In this document: one piece after another, positions 1 to 7,752 of the stretch | Numbering within the stretch: position 1 is the first letter of the stretch | How the letters are laid out: each line of letters starts with the position of its first letter | DNA from: Lyngbya sp. HA4199-MV5 | GTDB taxonomy: Bacteria; Cyanobacteriota; Cyanobacteriia; Leptolyngbyales; Leptolyngbyaceae | Assembly (NCBI GenBank): GCA_019359375.1 | Contig: JAHHHL010000019.1 | Span: 1 to 64,000, forward strand | DNA: 64,000 nucleotides | Direction: 5' to 3' | Notes under the pieces: generated by a model | The model's input: only the letters and a program-made list of their open reading frames with translations | The model's database searches: none | Told to the model about the DNA's origin: nothing | Made by a program: the position numbers and the translations under genes

Positions 1-216
1 CGTTGCCATTGTGCATCGCTTAAGTCTTTGCGTGAAATTGGATTTCGTGTGACCAAGGTCGGTTACTTTTTCCTTGAGATACTACATATCTCCATCCTAG
101 CTTGAGGTCTTAAAACACTACCTAGCCCTCGCTTTGAAGTAGGCAAGCCAACGTATGCCACGATCGTGGCAACACCGCTTCTTGAGGTACCAGGCAGAAC
201 GCTTGTTAACGTCACC
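1..216. other. window edge, no assignable gene
   Basis: One plus-strand frame is open from base 1 to a TGA ending at 114 and could be the last 37 codons of a gene that starts outside the window. The peptide has no feature I recognise. The rest, up to the trpA stop, shows nothing supportable. Confidence 0.2.
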
Positions 217-1017
217 TCAGGTGGGGGCGATCGCCGCTTTCAAACTCTGGCAAAACGTTTCGATCGCCTGTAGCCCTTGCATTGGCGTACCCTCTGCCAG
301 TCGTTTCACAAACGCACTGCCCACAATCGCTGCATCCGCGCCCCACTCCATCACCTGATGAGCATGTTCCGGCTGCGAAATACCAAACCCAACGCCGATC
401 GGTTTATCCGTCACGTTGCGTAACTCCAGCAGTAAATCTTTTACCCGCGCCTGTACCTGTGCTCTAACGCCTGTGACACCTGTTGTACTTACCAGGTAAA
501 TAAAGCCCTGCGACTGTTCCGCGATCGCCAAAATCCGCTCTTTAGGACTGGTCGGCGCAATCAGCAACGTCACCTCAATCCCGTATTCCGTCGCTGGTTT
601 GAGCAACGTCTCGGCTTCTTCCAACGGCAGATCGGGCACGACCAAGCCGCGCACTCCCGCCGCCGCAACCTGCTGCAAATAGGTCTCAATGCCCCGATTC
701 AAGATGGGGTTGTAGTACGTAAACAAAATAATTGGCGCTTGAATGGTTGGACTCACCGATCGCACCACCTCAAGCACCTGATCCAACCGCGTCCCTCGCT
801 GCAATGCCCGCGTTGCTGCCGCCTGAATCACAGGACCATCTGCCAGCGGATCAGAATAGGGGACTCCCAGTTCAATGAGGTCAGCCCCACTGCGATCGAG
901 CACCCGCAATGCCTCCGCTGTCGTCTCCAAATCTGGATCACCCGCCGTAATGAACGGAACCAGCGCACAGCGAGCATGGTCACGCAGAGTTTCAAAGCGT
1001 TGCGAAATTGAAGTCAT
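217..1017 (-). CDS. trpA: tryptophan synthase alpha subunit
   Basis: This cytosolic TIM-barrel enzyme cleaves indole-3-glycerol phosphate to indole and glyceraldehyde 3-phosphate and passes indole to the TrpB subunit, the last step of tryptophan synthesis. The protein is 266 residues, the normal family length. The segment [15 protein letters not shown] carries the catalytic Glu and Asp of the family, and the C-terminal GFGIS and AAIVGSAFV segments match the phosphate-binding loops. It begins with ATG at 1017. It is the last of three minus-strand genes (ndhL, DUF3007, trpA) separated by short gaps and possibly co-transcribed; trpB is not in the window. The identification is secure. Confidence 0.97.
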   Translation of the reverse strand: MTSISQRFETLRDHARCALVPFITAGDPDLETTAEALRVLDRSGADLIELGVPYSDPLADGPVIQAAATRALQRGTRLDQVLEVVRSVSPTIQAPIILFTYYNPILNRGIETYLQQVAAAGVRGLVVPDLPLEEAETLLKPATEYGIEVTLLIAPTSPKERILAIAEQSQGFIYLVSTTGVTGVRAQVQARVKDLLLELRNVTDKPIGVGFGISQPEHAHQVMEWGADAAIVGSAFVKRLAEGTPMQGLQAIETFCQSLKAAIAPT

Positions 1018-1114
1018 TGAAAAGTTGTTGGTTGTTGGTTGTTAGAAGGAGGCAGAAGGCAGGAGGCAGAGACGCGGAGGTTTAACTCAAAACTCAAAAC
1101 TCCTTCCCTACTCC

Positions 1115-1441
1115 CTACTCCCCATTCCCTACTCCCTTATTCTGCTTCTCCGCCTCGATTTCCGCCTGAAGCTTTGCCAACTCTTCTGGAGTCAACTCTT
1201 CCAGGCGTTTTTGCAACACAGCTTCTTCATAGTCCTTAAGCTGCTGGTTGTAGGTCATGGTTTGGGTGACAGCGCGCACCGCATATGTCGCAATCCAACC
1301 CAGCAAACCACCCACGAGGGCTACTTGCGTCCAGATGCCTGCCGTCGTGCTGTCTAAACCCGTTCCCTGTAGAAGAAGATAGGCAATGCCACCCGCCGCA
1401 AAAACTCCAAAACCAATTCCAAGGACATCAATCCGTCGCAT
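1115..1441 (-). CDS. DUF3007 family membrane protein
   Basis: A small integral membrane protein of 108 residues. Two hydrophobic segments (about 4-25 and 35-58) are followed by a charged, helical tail with coiled-coil character (about 66-105, rich in Glu, Lys and Leu). It matches my recollection of DUF3007, a family largely limited to cyanobacteria and plastid-bearing organisms and without an assigned function. It lies between ndhL and trpA, an order I believe recurs in cyanobacteria. Proximity to ndhL makes a thylakoid location plausible, but this is inference. Confidence 0.75.
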   Translation of the reverse strand: MRRIDVLGIGFGVFAAGGIAYLLLQGTGLDSTTAGIWTQVALVGGLLGWIATYAVRAVTQTMTYNQQLKDYEEAVLQKRLEELTPEELAKLQAEIEAEKQNKGVGNGE

Positions 1442-1518
1442 TTAGGTGCATTAGTAAAAGCGTCAGTTCGCCCCCTCACACAAGGGGGAGCAAGATGAAT
1501 GATGGTAGCGATCGCCGC

Positions 1519-1737
1519 CTAACTCGCAATTTCACGACGTTTGGGGCGGAAATTGAGGAAGGGAGCCAGCAGCAGCAGCCCAGGGAAAAACATAAAGACG
1601 AGAAAGTACATAAACGCCCGCTCAAAGGAACTTGCCACATACCAGCGCGTATTCAAATAAAAATACAGACCAGCCGGAATGACCAACAAGAAAGCACCCG
1701 CCAAAACCAGGTATAGAAGCGCAACTGTAATATCCAT
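1519..1737 (-). CDS. ndhL: NAD(P)H-quinone oxidoreductase subunit L
   Basis: NdhL is a small membrane subunit of the cyanobacterial NDH-1 complex, which works in respiration, cyclic electron flow and CO2 uptake at the thylakoid. From the ATG at 1737 the product is 72 residues with two membrane helices (about 5-27 and 38-62) and a short basic tail. That is the family's usual size and layout. The reading frame extends 31 codons further upstream without a family match, so the internal ATG was chosen. DUF3007 and trpA follow on the same strand. Confidence 0.9.
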   Translation of the reverse strand: MDITVALLYLVLAGAFLLVIPAGLYFYLNTRWYVASSFERAFMYFLVFMFFPGLLLLAPFLNFRPKRREIAS

Positions 1738-1929
1738 AGACAGAAATCGCAGGGGATGGAGCAGTTGCCAACATTCTACCGCTTGCCTGCTGTCAACGCC
1801 GTGTTTGAGCGCAAGGATTTTTCTGAGCAATTTTCTAGAGGCGTGTTTCTCCCACTAAATGACTGCTTCAGAAGGCTGGAAGACTTACCACTCCACCTCG
1901 TACTCAGGCAAACATTAAGTATGAGTGCT

Positions 1930-2055
1930 TAGGGCGGTTATCAATTAGCTCCGACACCTTGTAATATCAGCAGTGTCACGCCCGTCCCAACACCAGGCTA
2001 GGGGCTGGAACCCTTGCTGCAAGCAATGTGTAGTATTAATTGATGACAGCCCCTA
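1930..2055. mobile_element. MITE-like element, copy 1 of 3
   Basis: A ~126-bp non-coding element with imperfect terminal inverted repeats. The left end reads TTAGGGCGGTTATCAATTAG and the right end, reverse-complemented, CTAGGGGCTGTCATCAATTA. It is bounded by TA dinucleotides, as expected of an IS630/Tc1-type element moved in trans. It is closely similar in sequence and order to copies at 18676-18804 and 21306-21434. Its right end runs into the 3' end of the adjacent minus-strand gene and supplies that gene's last codons and stop. The three-copy structure is seen directly; the link to an IS630-like transposase is inferred. Confidence 0.8.
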
Positions 2056-2716
2056 GTCGAGTGAGCAAATTTTGAACGGCTTTACCAGCAATAATATCAG
2101 CCGGATTAAACGGATTAAACGGCTTACCCTCTGCGATCGCAGCATCCATCCCCCCGTTAGGCTCTCTTGTTTGAGACTCTGTTGTGGGAGAAGGCAGGTT
2201 TTGTCCAGAGTTCAAAGGCGATCGAGATGCGTCCAGGCGTGCTCTGCGACCATCGGGCAAAACCGTGTCTTGTGGTGCTCCTGCTTGCCGTCGGGCTTCA
2301 TCTCGCTCTTGCCACCCAGTTTCGACTGTTTGAAGCTGTTCAGGTGTGAGTATTTGACGCAGCGACACGAGAATGTCTTTGGCATCGGCAGGTGGCAAAT
2401 CGTTGCGGGCGGCAAGGTTCTTGAGCAATGGCGTTAAGGCGTTTGCTTGTGATGCAGAGAAGGTCAATTTTCCCGATGCTGCCAGTTTGTCCATCAACGT
2501 AACGTGTGCAATGAGGCGAATCACGGGATCATACGCCGCGATCGCAGCCTGCCGCTGGCGATTCATCACGGGTGTTGGGGGAGCAGGTAGCACAAGATCG
2601 TTATCAGCAACCAATTGAGATGACGACTGACGCTGCGCCAGAACAGGGAGGGACAAAAGCAAGGTAAGACCAACGCAAGCCACAAACCGACGTTTTACAG
2701 TTTTACTCATTTGCAT
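2036..2716 (-). CDS. exported protein of unknown function
   Basis: A 226-residue protein with a Sec-type signal peptide (basic start MSKTVKRR, hydrophobic core about 11-26, VLA-Q cleavage region). The middle (about 50-140) is helical, includes the stretch ILTPEQLQTVETGWQERD, and is reminiscent of small periplasmic Spy/LTXXQ-type helical proteins without being a clear match. The rest is rich in Pro, Gln and Asn. The last codons (LGAVIN and the TAA stop) lie inside a miniature transposable element, so the native C-terminus has been replaced. I do not recognise the family. Confidence 0.6.
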   Translation of the reverse strand: MQMSKTVKRRFVACVGLTLLLSLPVLAQRQSSSQLVADNDLVLPAPPTPVMNRQRQAAIAAYDPVIRLIAHVTLMDKLAASGKLTFSASQANALTPLLKNLAARNDLPPADAKDILVSLRQILTPEQLQTVETGWQERDEARRQAGAPQDTVLPDGRRARLDASRSPLNSGQNLPSPTTESQTREPNGGMDAAIAEGKPFNPFNPADIIAGKAVQNLLTRLGAVIN

Positions 2717-3026
2717 AAATTCGCCCTTTTGCAGAAACAGGTAGCACCTGTCACGACTCGTTGTTGACTTTAGAATGATTGAATTGCTGGGCAGAGACTA
2801 TCCTACAAACATCCTCATTTCAGGTAGCCAGGTAAGGACATTCGTAGGGTGTAGGGTTTCACAGTGGGCTGAAATTGGTTGGATGCCTGACAGGTAGACG
2901 AAAGACCATCGTGTTTTCAGGCTGTTTTGATGAAAATTAGCTGCTTTCTGAAACGATGCCTTGCTTAGTTGCACAAAGCCCCTATTGATGGTGGAATGAA
3001 TAAACGGGGATTTACATCCAACTTAA
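2717..3026. other. intergenic region upstream of trnL and the exported protein
   Basis: About 310 bases between two divergently oriented genes. It must hold the promoters of the exported-protein gene (minus) and trnL (plus). I see no open frame, repeat or convincing hairpin that would allow a more specific call. Confidence 0.4.
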
Positions 3027-3060
3027 GGGGGCATGGCGGAATGGTAGACGCAACGGACTT

Positions 3061-3464
3061 AGACAACTGAGCCTTGATGGAGAAATCGATCAAGTGACCG
3101 CTCTCAAACTCAGGGAAACCTAAATTGAAGGCTAAGGGATGAAGGATAAAGGCTAAAAGGTGAAGGCTAACGTTTTGAGTTTATTCAGGCGAGCGCATTC
3201 CTATACCCTGTCCCCCATACCCTGAACCCTAGTTCCAACAAGGCAATCCTGAGCCAAGCCGAAAACGATCGTTTTGTGACACAGGTTCCAGGTTCTGAGT
3301 GATTGTTTCAACTCAAAGCTTATAACTTACAACTCAAAACTTTCTCTTCGGAAGGTGCAGAGACTCGACGGGAGCTACCCTAACGTGTAGTCGAGGGTAA
3401 AGGGAGAGTCCAATTCTCAAAACCAGCAGATCGTGTTGGCAGCAGCGAAAGTTGCAAGAGGATG
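3061..3464 (+). other. group I intron in tRNA-Leu(UAA)
   Basis: The ~404-nt insert contains conserved core elements of the cyanobacterial/plastid trnL intron: CTCAAACTCAGGGAAACCTA near the start (P, then Q region), GGCAATCCTGAGCCAAGCC (3237-3259), GGAAGGTGCAGAGACTCGAC (R region, near 3350) and GAGAGTCCAATTCTCAAA (S/P9 side, near 3403). It ends in G before the 3' exon. There is no open reading frame for a homing endonuclease. The P6 region is expanded by degenerate heptamers (3126-3168), which makes this copy longer than a compact trnL intron. Confidence 0.93.
3126..3168. repeat. degenerate heptamer repeats inside the trnL intron
   Basis: Six near-copies of a seven-base unit of the type AAGGCTA / AAGGATA / GGGATGA follow each other here. 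On the other strand they give the TAGCCTT, TATCCTT and TCATCCC words seen in several intergenic regions of this window. Heptamer expansion of the P6b arm is known for trnL introns of filamentous cyanobacteria. Confidence 0.7.
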
Positions 3465-3521
3465 AAAATCCGTTGACTGCAAGGTCGTGAGGGTTCAAGT
3501 CCCTCTGCCCCCATTTAGATG

Positions 3522-3553
3522 AAACCGGATTTCTCCAGGAAACCCGGTTTTTT
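3522..3553 (+). terminator. rho-independent terminator after trnL
   Basis: The arms AAACCGG and CCGGTTT form a 7-bp stem with a long loop, followed by a T run (TTTTTT), nine bases after the tRNA end. Confidence 0.7.
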
Positions 3554-3704
3554 CGCTCTAAAGGCAATCAGTAGACGGAATGTTGGCGATCGCTCCCTCA
3601 ATTGCCCTCACCGATCGCCCTCGTTGCTGTCATTAACTTATCGGGCTAATGGGCGATCGCTTCCATAAACCGCGCCAATATCAGATAAAAGATGGGGCGA
3701 TAGA

Positions 3705-4119
3705 TTACGGTACACAGACGATTTCAAGCCCCGCCATCTGACGAATATGCTCGTCAAAGGCAACCACTTCCATCATTTTCAGCCGATGAGCCATTACCAG
3801 AATGGAACAATCCGTATAGCTCCAGGCTTTGTCATCATATTGGCAAAAGGCTTCCCACGTTGCGAAATCATCTGCTTCGGATAGAGCAAAGTAACGGTGC
3901 TCTTCCCTCAAAAGATGACCGATTTGGATTGAATCATGAATCGAAACCTTGGCTCAAATCCAGGTCACAATTTCATCAAAGACAGTCGATAAAATTACCC
4001 AGCGAGTATGGGGATGCTGGCGAAAGTAGGATTTGACGGCAAATGATGACGTTCAGAGCGAATAAAGAACGCAATCAAGGCAGAGGTGTCAACAAGAACT
4101 TCGGTTGGCACGGGCTTCA
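3705..4119 (-). pseudogene. PIN-domain toxin (VapC-like), disrupted
   Basis: Read on the minus strand from about 4111 (GTG) or 4119 (TTG), the frame encodes PTEVLVDTSALIAFFIRSE, the first strand and acidic residue of a PIN nuclease. Near 4035-4045 a one-base shift moves the family signal into the next frame (SYFRQHPHTRWVILSTVFDE). A TGA at 3954-3956 interrupts the continuation, after which 68 codons remain open and carry SYTDCSILVMAHRL with the C-terminal PIN Asp. So one frameshift plus one stop disable the gene. An antitoxin remnant lies directly upstream. Confidence 0.75.
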
Positions 4120-4279
4120 ATACAAAACGTCATCGATATGCTCGGCATAATTTGTGAGCGGGCTACCTTGGTCATCTTGCCCAACCATAGATTCGGCAGC
4201 GGGTGAGGCAACTTGCAACTGACCACAAAGCTTCCAGGTCTGACTCTGGGTCAGATCAACGAGCTGTTCTGCTGGGGTG
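4117..4279 (-). pseudogene. antitoxin remnant upstream of the broken PIN gene
   Basis: A frame open from about 4279 to the TGA at 4117-4119 reads TPAEQLVDLTQSQTWKLCGQ and continues to AEHIDDVLY. It looks like the C-terminal half of a small antitoxin and its stop abuts the PIN gene start, the usual antitoxin-toxin arrangement. No start codon and no DNA-binding half remain; the sequence is cut where the transposase fragment begins. The assignment rests on position more than on sequence. Confidence 0.5.
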
Positions 4280-4296
4280 AACGAAAAAAAGCGCGG

Positions 4297-4891
4297 TCAG
4301 GCAGCCGTAGGATTTTTGTACCAGAAAGCGTGCCAACGACTGGAGCCGCTCAAATAGCAAGCACGTAACCTCATCACCGAATGAGCACCGTGTTTGGACC
4401 AAAACATGCCAGAGTGCTTGAGGCGTTGGGTGACAATGCGGCGGTTGGAACTCTCGACCACGCCAGAGCCAATCATCAACCCCAGTTGCAAGTACCGTTG
4501 GTAATCAATGCGGGTTTGATTATGGTGGAGGTAACTGAGCAAGCTGTCCACTGCTTCTGAGAGTTGAGGAGTGCCCGGAGGTAGCCGCTGAGCCGCTGCT
4601 ATCACTTGCTGGGGTTGGGACTGTTTGAGCCACTGCTGAGCCGTTTCCACCCACTGCTGTTGCTGAGCTTCTTGGCTGGCAAAGGCTGCACGGGCAACCT
4701 CCCAGAGATATTCCGACAGATGAAAGAAATCGAGAATTTGAATAGAGCCAGGAAACAGCAGTGCCGCCATCAGCCACAGCCACGCGGCACCATCCCCAAG
4801 AAACACCACCTGATGAGGACGCTGTTGCACCAGTTGAGCGTAGCGGCGATGCAGTTGCGCTCGAAATGCCTCAACCGATTCCAGCGTGGTG
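4297..4891 (-). pseudogene. ISKra4-like transposase, C-terminal fragment
   Basis: The reading frame covers the catalytic half of a transposase. HQVVFLGDGAAWLW starts the fold, ILDFFHLSEYLWEVARAAF follows, then the C-terminal IGSGVVESSNRRIVTQRLK and MRLRACYLSG motifs. This pattern is typical of the ISKra4 group. In-frame coding can be read back to about 4891 (TLESVEAFRAQLHRRYAQLV), where homology stops abruptly and the TIR-GUN4 gene starts on the other strand. The N-terminal half of the usual protein is absent, so this is a dead remnant. I could not find a matched pair of terminal inverted repeats. Confidence 0.8.
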
Positions 4892-5905
4892 TCTCATCTG
4901 CGTCCGCTCGAAAATGAAGGCATTATTTCCTGGTACGATCGCCAGGTTTTGCCCGGTACCCAGTGGGATGACGAGATTAGAGCACGCCTCAATAGCGCGG
5001 ACATCATCCTGCTGTTGATCAGCGCTGACTTTTTGGCGACCGACTACTGCACTAAAGTTGAAATACCGGAGGCATTGCGGCGACATCGGGCAGGTGGCGC
5101 GACCGTGATGCCCGTTATACTACGGCACTGTGGTTGGGACTATACGCCTCTTGCAAAGATCCAGGCATACCCCGAGAAGGCTAAACCCATCAAAAGCTGG
5201 GCAGATATTGATGCCGCCTATTTAGATGTAGTACGCGGAGTCTACCTGGCGGCATCAGCGATTAAACAACGACGACAGACAGCGCGCGAGCAGCTTCAAC
5301 CAGAGCAACAACGACAAGCATTAGAACGACGATTTCAGGAGCTCAATCGTATGTTCTCTGACGAACTACATATCAGGCAGCGAGTGGAAGCAGTAGAGCG
5401 ACAACGGCAACAGGAATTAGAGCAGCAACGACAAGAACTTGCCTCTGAGAAAGGCATCGACTACACCAAACTGCGCGACCTGCTGCAAGCCAACCAGTGG
5501 AAAGAGGCTGACCGGGAAACTTACCTGCGAATGCTAGAGGCTGTGGGACGGAAAGACGGGGATTGGGTTCGGGCTGAAGATTTGCAAAACTTTCCCTGTG
5601 CCGATTTACAAACGATCGATCGCCTCTGGGTGAAATACAGCAACGGGCACTTTGGCTTTAGCGTCCAGAAAAAGATCTGGCAGGAGTGTGGCAACCCCAC
5701 GTCAAACGGCAAGGACTGGGATCGTTTTTGCGTTAAGGTAGGATGGCAAAACTCTAAAGCAACCGCCTACGTGCCATACTCCGACCTCGAGTTTAGTTCC
5801 AAAAAATCTCCTGCCGGAGAGTTACCGTTTTGGGTGCATGATGCGTGTGGGGGTGTTGTGTTGATGGGTGGTGGGTTTTCTCTTCTCTCGCGCAGAGACT
5901 TGTGA
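4886..5905 (+). CDS. TIR domain-GUN4 domain protein, N-terminally truncated
   Basis: A 339-residue frame with three parts. Residues 1-120 are a TIR domain (LENEGIISWYDRQVLPG, ILLLISADFLATDYC, KPIKSWADIDAAYLDVVRG). Residues about 125-195 are a Gln/Arg/Glu-rich coiled coil. Residues about 196-330 are a GUN4 domain (YTKLRDLLQANQWKEADRET, IDRLWVKYSNGHFGFSVQ). TIR domains of this kind normally begin with a FISYS-type strand about 20 residues earlier; it is missing, and the GTG start sits exactly at the junction with the transposase fragment. The probable catalytic Glu after DYC is present. GUN4 binds tetrapyrroles in chlorophyll synthesis, but fused forms are of unknown role. The gene may be silent. 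Confidence 0.75.
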   Translation: MVSHLRPLENEGIISWYDRQVLPGTQWDDEIRARLNSADIILLLISADFLATDYCTKVEIPEALRRHRAGGATVMPVILRHCGWDYTPLAKIQAYPEKAKPIKSWADIDAAYLDVVRGVYLAASAIKQRRQTAREQLQPEQQRQALERRFQELNRMFSDELHIRQRVEAVERQRQQELEQQRQELASEKGIDYTKLRDLLQANQWKEADRETYLRMLEAVGRKDGDWVRAEDLQNFPCADLQTIDRLWVKYSNGHFGFSVQKKIWQECGNPTSNGKDWDRFCVKVGWQNSKATAYVPYSDLEFSSKKSPAGELPFWVHDACGGVVLMGGGFSLLSRRDL

Positions 5906-5984
5906 ACTGTAGCAAGTCTCGCTCTTAGCCGTTTTCAACCCTCTTCACCTCGGTCTCTAGCCACTCTCTCCAGCGCCTTTTCCA

Positions 5985-6046
5985 GAAACCGGGGTTCTCG
6001 CAAAGAGGTTGGGCGACGCGGTGATTCCTGACAGAACCCCGGTTTC
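5985..6046. terminator. long inverted repeat between convergent genes
   Basis: The 14-base arm GAAACCGGGGTTCT (5985-5998) is exactly complementary to AGAACCCCGGTTTC (6033-6046), with a 34-base spacer. It ends one base before the HepT stop and lies between the convergent TIR-GUN4 and HepT genes. A bidirectional terminator or a mobile palindromic repeat are both possible; the typical T run is absent. Confidence 0.5.
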
Positions 6047-6047
6047 G

Positions 6048-6389
6048 CTACCTTTGACTTTCTAATAACTGATTCATCTTCGTTAACAGCGGGTTCACCT
6101 TATTCTTGACAATATCCCAAATGATTTCGTCCTCAATTTGGAAATAGGTATGAGCTAAAATATCCCTTAACCCAGCTATTTTCCGCCATTCAATTTCAGG
6201 ATGACGATTACGTAGATCATCAGGGATATTTTTTACAGCTTCTCCAATAATCTGAAGATTTCGCAGCACCGCATCAAACGTGCGATCGTCCGCTATAAAT
6301 TGGTCAAATTTCATGCCATTGGTGTAGCGCAATACTTTCTCACAGGCTACCTGAATATCGGCTAAATAAAGCCGAAACTCACGCGACAT
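6048..6389 (-). CDS. hepT: HepT-like toxin (DUF86 family)
   Basis: A helical 113-residue protein of the DUF86/HepT group, the toxin of MntA-HepT modules, reported to act as an RNase of the HEPN class. The diagnostic motif RX4HXY is present as RDILAHTY (Arg75, His80, Tyr82). The other conserved block, LRNLQIIGEAVKNIPDDLR, is also intact. Its start overlaps the end of the upstream mntA by 11 bases, which indicates translational coupling. Length and motifs are complete, so the toxin should be functional. Confidence 0.9.
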   Translation of the reverse strand: MSREFRLYLADIQVACEKVLRYTNGMKFDQFIADDRTFDAVLRNLQIIGEAVKNIPDDLRNRHPEIEWRKIAGLRDILAHTYFQIEDEIIWDIVKNKVNPLLTKMNQLLESQR

Positions 6390-6669
6390 GAATTGCTTCT
6401 TGTTCCACTGTTGCTCGAATTTGAGGCTTGAGAGATTTCCAACTGACTAGATCAACGTTTCTTTCCAGATGATCCTCCAAATAAAATTTCACATCCATAT
6501 ACCGATCAAAGGTGATTGGAGGCTCAAACTCAACCAGGATATCCACGTCACTGGTAGGTGTTGCCTCATCTCGTGCAACAGAACCAAACAAAGCGAGCGA
6601 TCGCACACCCAACCCTTTTAACACCGTTTGATGCTGCTTAAGAGTTGAGAGGATTTTGTCACGTTGCAT
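6379..6669 (-). CDS. mntA: MntA-like nucleotidyltransferase antitoxin
   Basis: A minimal nucleotidyltransferase of 96 residues from the ATG at 6669. The motif GSVARDEATPTSDVD gives the Gly-Ser and two Asp (Gly29, Ser30, Asp41, Asp43) of the polymerase-beta fold, followed by ILVEFEPPITFDRYMDVKFYL. In characterised pairs MntA AMPylates the HepT toxin at its RX4HXY tyrosine to neutralise it. The frame extends 14 codons upstream, but these are not family-like, so the internal ATG was preferred. It overlaps hepT by 11 bases. Confidence 0.9.
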   Translation of the reverse strand: MQRDKILSTLKQHQTVLKGLGVRSLALFGSVARDEATPTSDVDILVEFEPPITFDRYMDVKFYLEDHLERNVDLVSWKSLKPQIRATVEQEAIHVA

Positions 6670-6803
6670 CTGGCTTTCCTGACTGGCGAGAATACTGACA
6701 TTCTGCCACAATTTCTTGTCTAAGAATACTCATAAATGTATAGGAAGGGCGATCGCGCTTGTGAAGCGAAGGGGCGAGCGCCAGGTGAAAAAGGGGCGAG
6801 CGC

Positions 6804-7250
6804 TCAGGATGACAGAACCTCATCTAGAACAACAGTGAGTATATTTGTGGCTGTTCGTAGTTGTCGGTCATTCGTCAGAAACTGGTTACAACCTAATGTT
6901 GTGGCGGTTGCAATGTGAATGGCATCAGGAGTTCTTAACGAAGGCGTGATGGCGCGTAGCCTTGCTGCTTCCTTTAAGATGGGCTGACTAATAGGGACTA
7001 GCTGAATTTGTGGCGATTGTAGTAGCTGCTCATACGCATTAATCAGAAATGTGTCTGCGTTTCTAATCGGTACGATCAGCGCTTCCATCAACGTCGGTTC
7101 ACTGGTAAAAACCTCTAGATTCTCCGCTTGAAGGTTATTCCATAGAGGATTTAACAGGATGCCATAGGTTGGAGCTTGTTCAAGGGTGTAAATAACCGTT
7201 ACCGTATCAATTTATACACGGGCAGCATTTGGAAACGTTAATTGTCCCAT
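6804..7250 (-). pseudogene. VapC-like PIN toxin interrupted by one nonsense codon
   Basis: An ATG at 7250 overlaps the end of the upstream antitoxin gene and opens MGQLTFPNAARV, after which codon 13 is TAA (7212-7214) where the family has Tyr or Val. The frame then continues unbroken as IDTVTVIYTLEQAPTYGILL to the stop at 6804, with LMEALIVP, LRTPDAIHIATA and NQFLTNDRQL carrying the remaining PIN acidic residues and the terminal Asn/Asp motif. Only this one codon separates the gene from an intact 148-residue toxin. Restart at the TTG at 7091 would lose the catalytic N-terminus. Confidence 0.8.
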
Positions 7251-7495
7251 GCCTCTTTCTCTATCTGTAAGTCTCGATTAATTTCTTCCAGACTTCTTCC
7301 AACAGGGCGTTGTCTATGAATTTCTTGAAGCAACTTCTGGATGGATTGGCTTTCCAAAACAGGTTTCTGCTCTGGAAGCAGAACAATCACTTCAATAGTT
7401 TGTCCTACAGAGGCTAAAGCAGTAGCTTCAGGCAAGCTAATTTCAATTTTGTTCCCTGGTAAAACCTTAGTTTCAATTCGTAACGCTGACTGCAT
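7238..7495 (-). CDS. antitoxin of a VapBC-type pair
   Basis: An 85-residue protein that overlaps the start of the PIN pseudogene by 13 bases. The N-terminal part (LRIETKVLPGNKIEISLPEA) has the beta-rich look of a swapped-hairpin (AbrB/MazE-like) DNA-binding segment, and the helical tail (LLQEIHRQRPVGRSLEEINRDLQIEKEAWDN) is the usual toxin-binding end. It is intact although its toxin is broken, as expected when the toxin is lost first. The family name is inferred from context. Confidence 0.7.
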   Translation of the reverse strand: MQSALRIETKVLPGNKIEISLPEATALASVGQTIEVIVLLPEQKPVLESQSIQKLLQEIHRQRPVGRSLEEINRDLQIEKEAWDN

Positions 7496-7752
7496 TGGCG
7501 CTTCTCCTGTTTGAAATTGCTCAATGTAGAAATAGTGCTATTCTGGCATGATTTTCTCTTGCAATGACCACCAGTATTAATGGGGGATTGGGAGCGATCG
7601 CGGGTCAGAAAAGCGGGGACAGGCGATCGCAGAGGCACAAACTGAGAGGCAATCGCAGCTTGGAGAATCAGGAAGGGCGATCGCAGTGATCCTAACAGAA
7701 CCCAGTTTCTCTTCGTCAGTAGTTTTTATCCACTGTTGAAGTTGAAGACCAC

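Larger units (their letters stand above)
3027..3513 (+). tRNA. trnL: tRNA-Leu(UAA) interrupted by a group I intron
   Basis: The 5' exon (3027-3060) begins with acceptor strand GGGGGCA and ends in ACTT. The 3' exon (3465-3513) starts AAAATCCG and carries the variable arm, GGTTCAAGTCC T-arm and TGCCCCC acceptor strand, plus discriminator A. Joined, they give an 83-nt class II leucine tRNA with anticodon UAA, interrupted within the anticodon at the position known for cyanobacteria and plastids. CCA is not encoded, apart from bases shared with the acceptor. A hairpin terminator follows at 3522. Confidence 0.95.

Noticed and set aside
3334-3567. 77-codon minus-strand frame over trnL
   Set aside because: It covers the intron core and the tRNA 3' exon, which are RNA; the frame is chance.
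6670-6711. Upstream TTG/ATG start for mntA (14 extra residues)
   Set aside because: The extra residues do not resemble the family and ATG 6669 gives the normal length.
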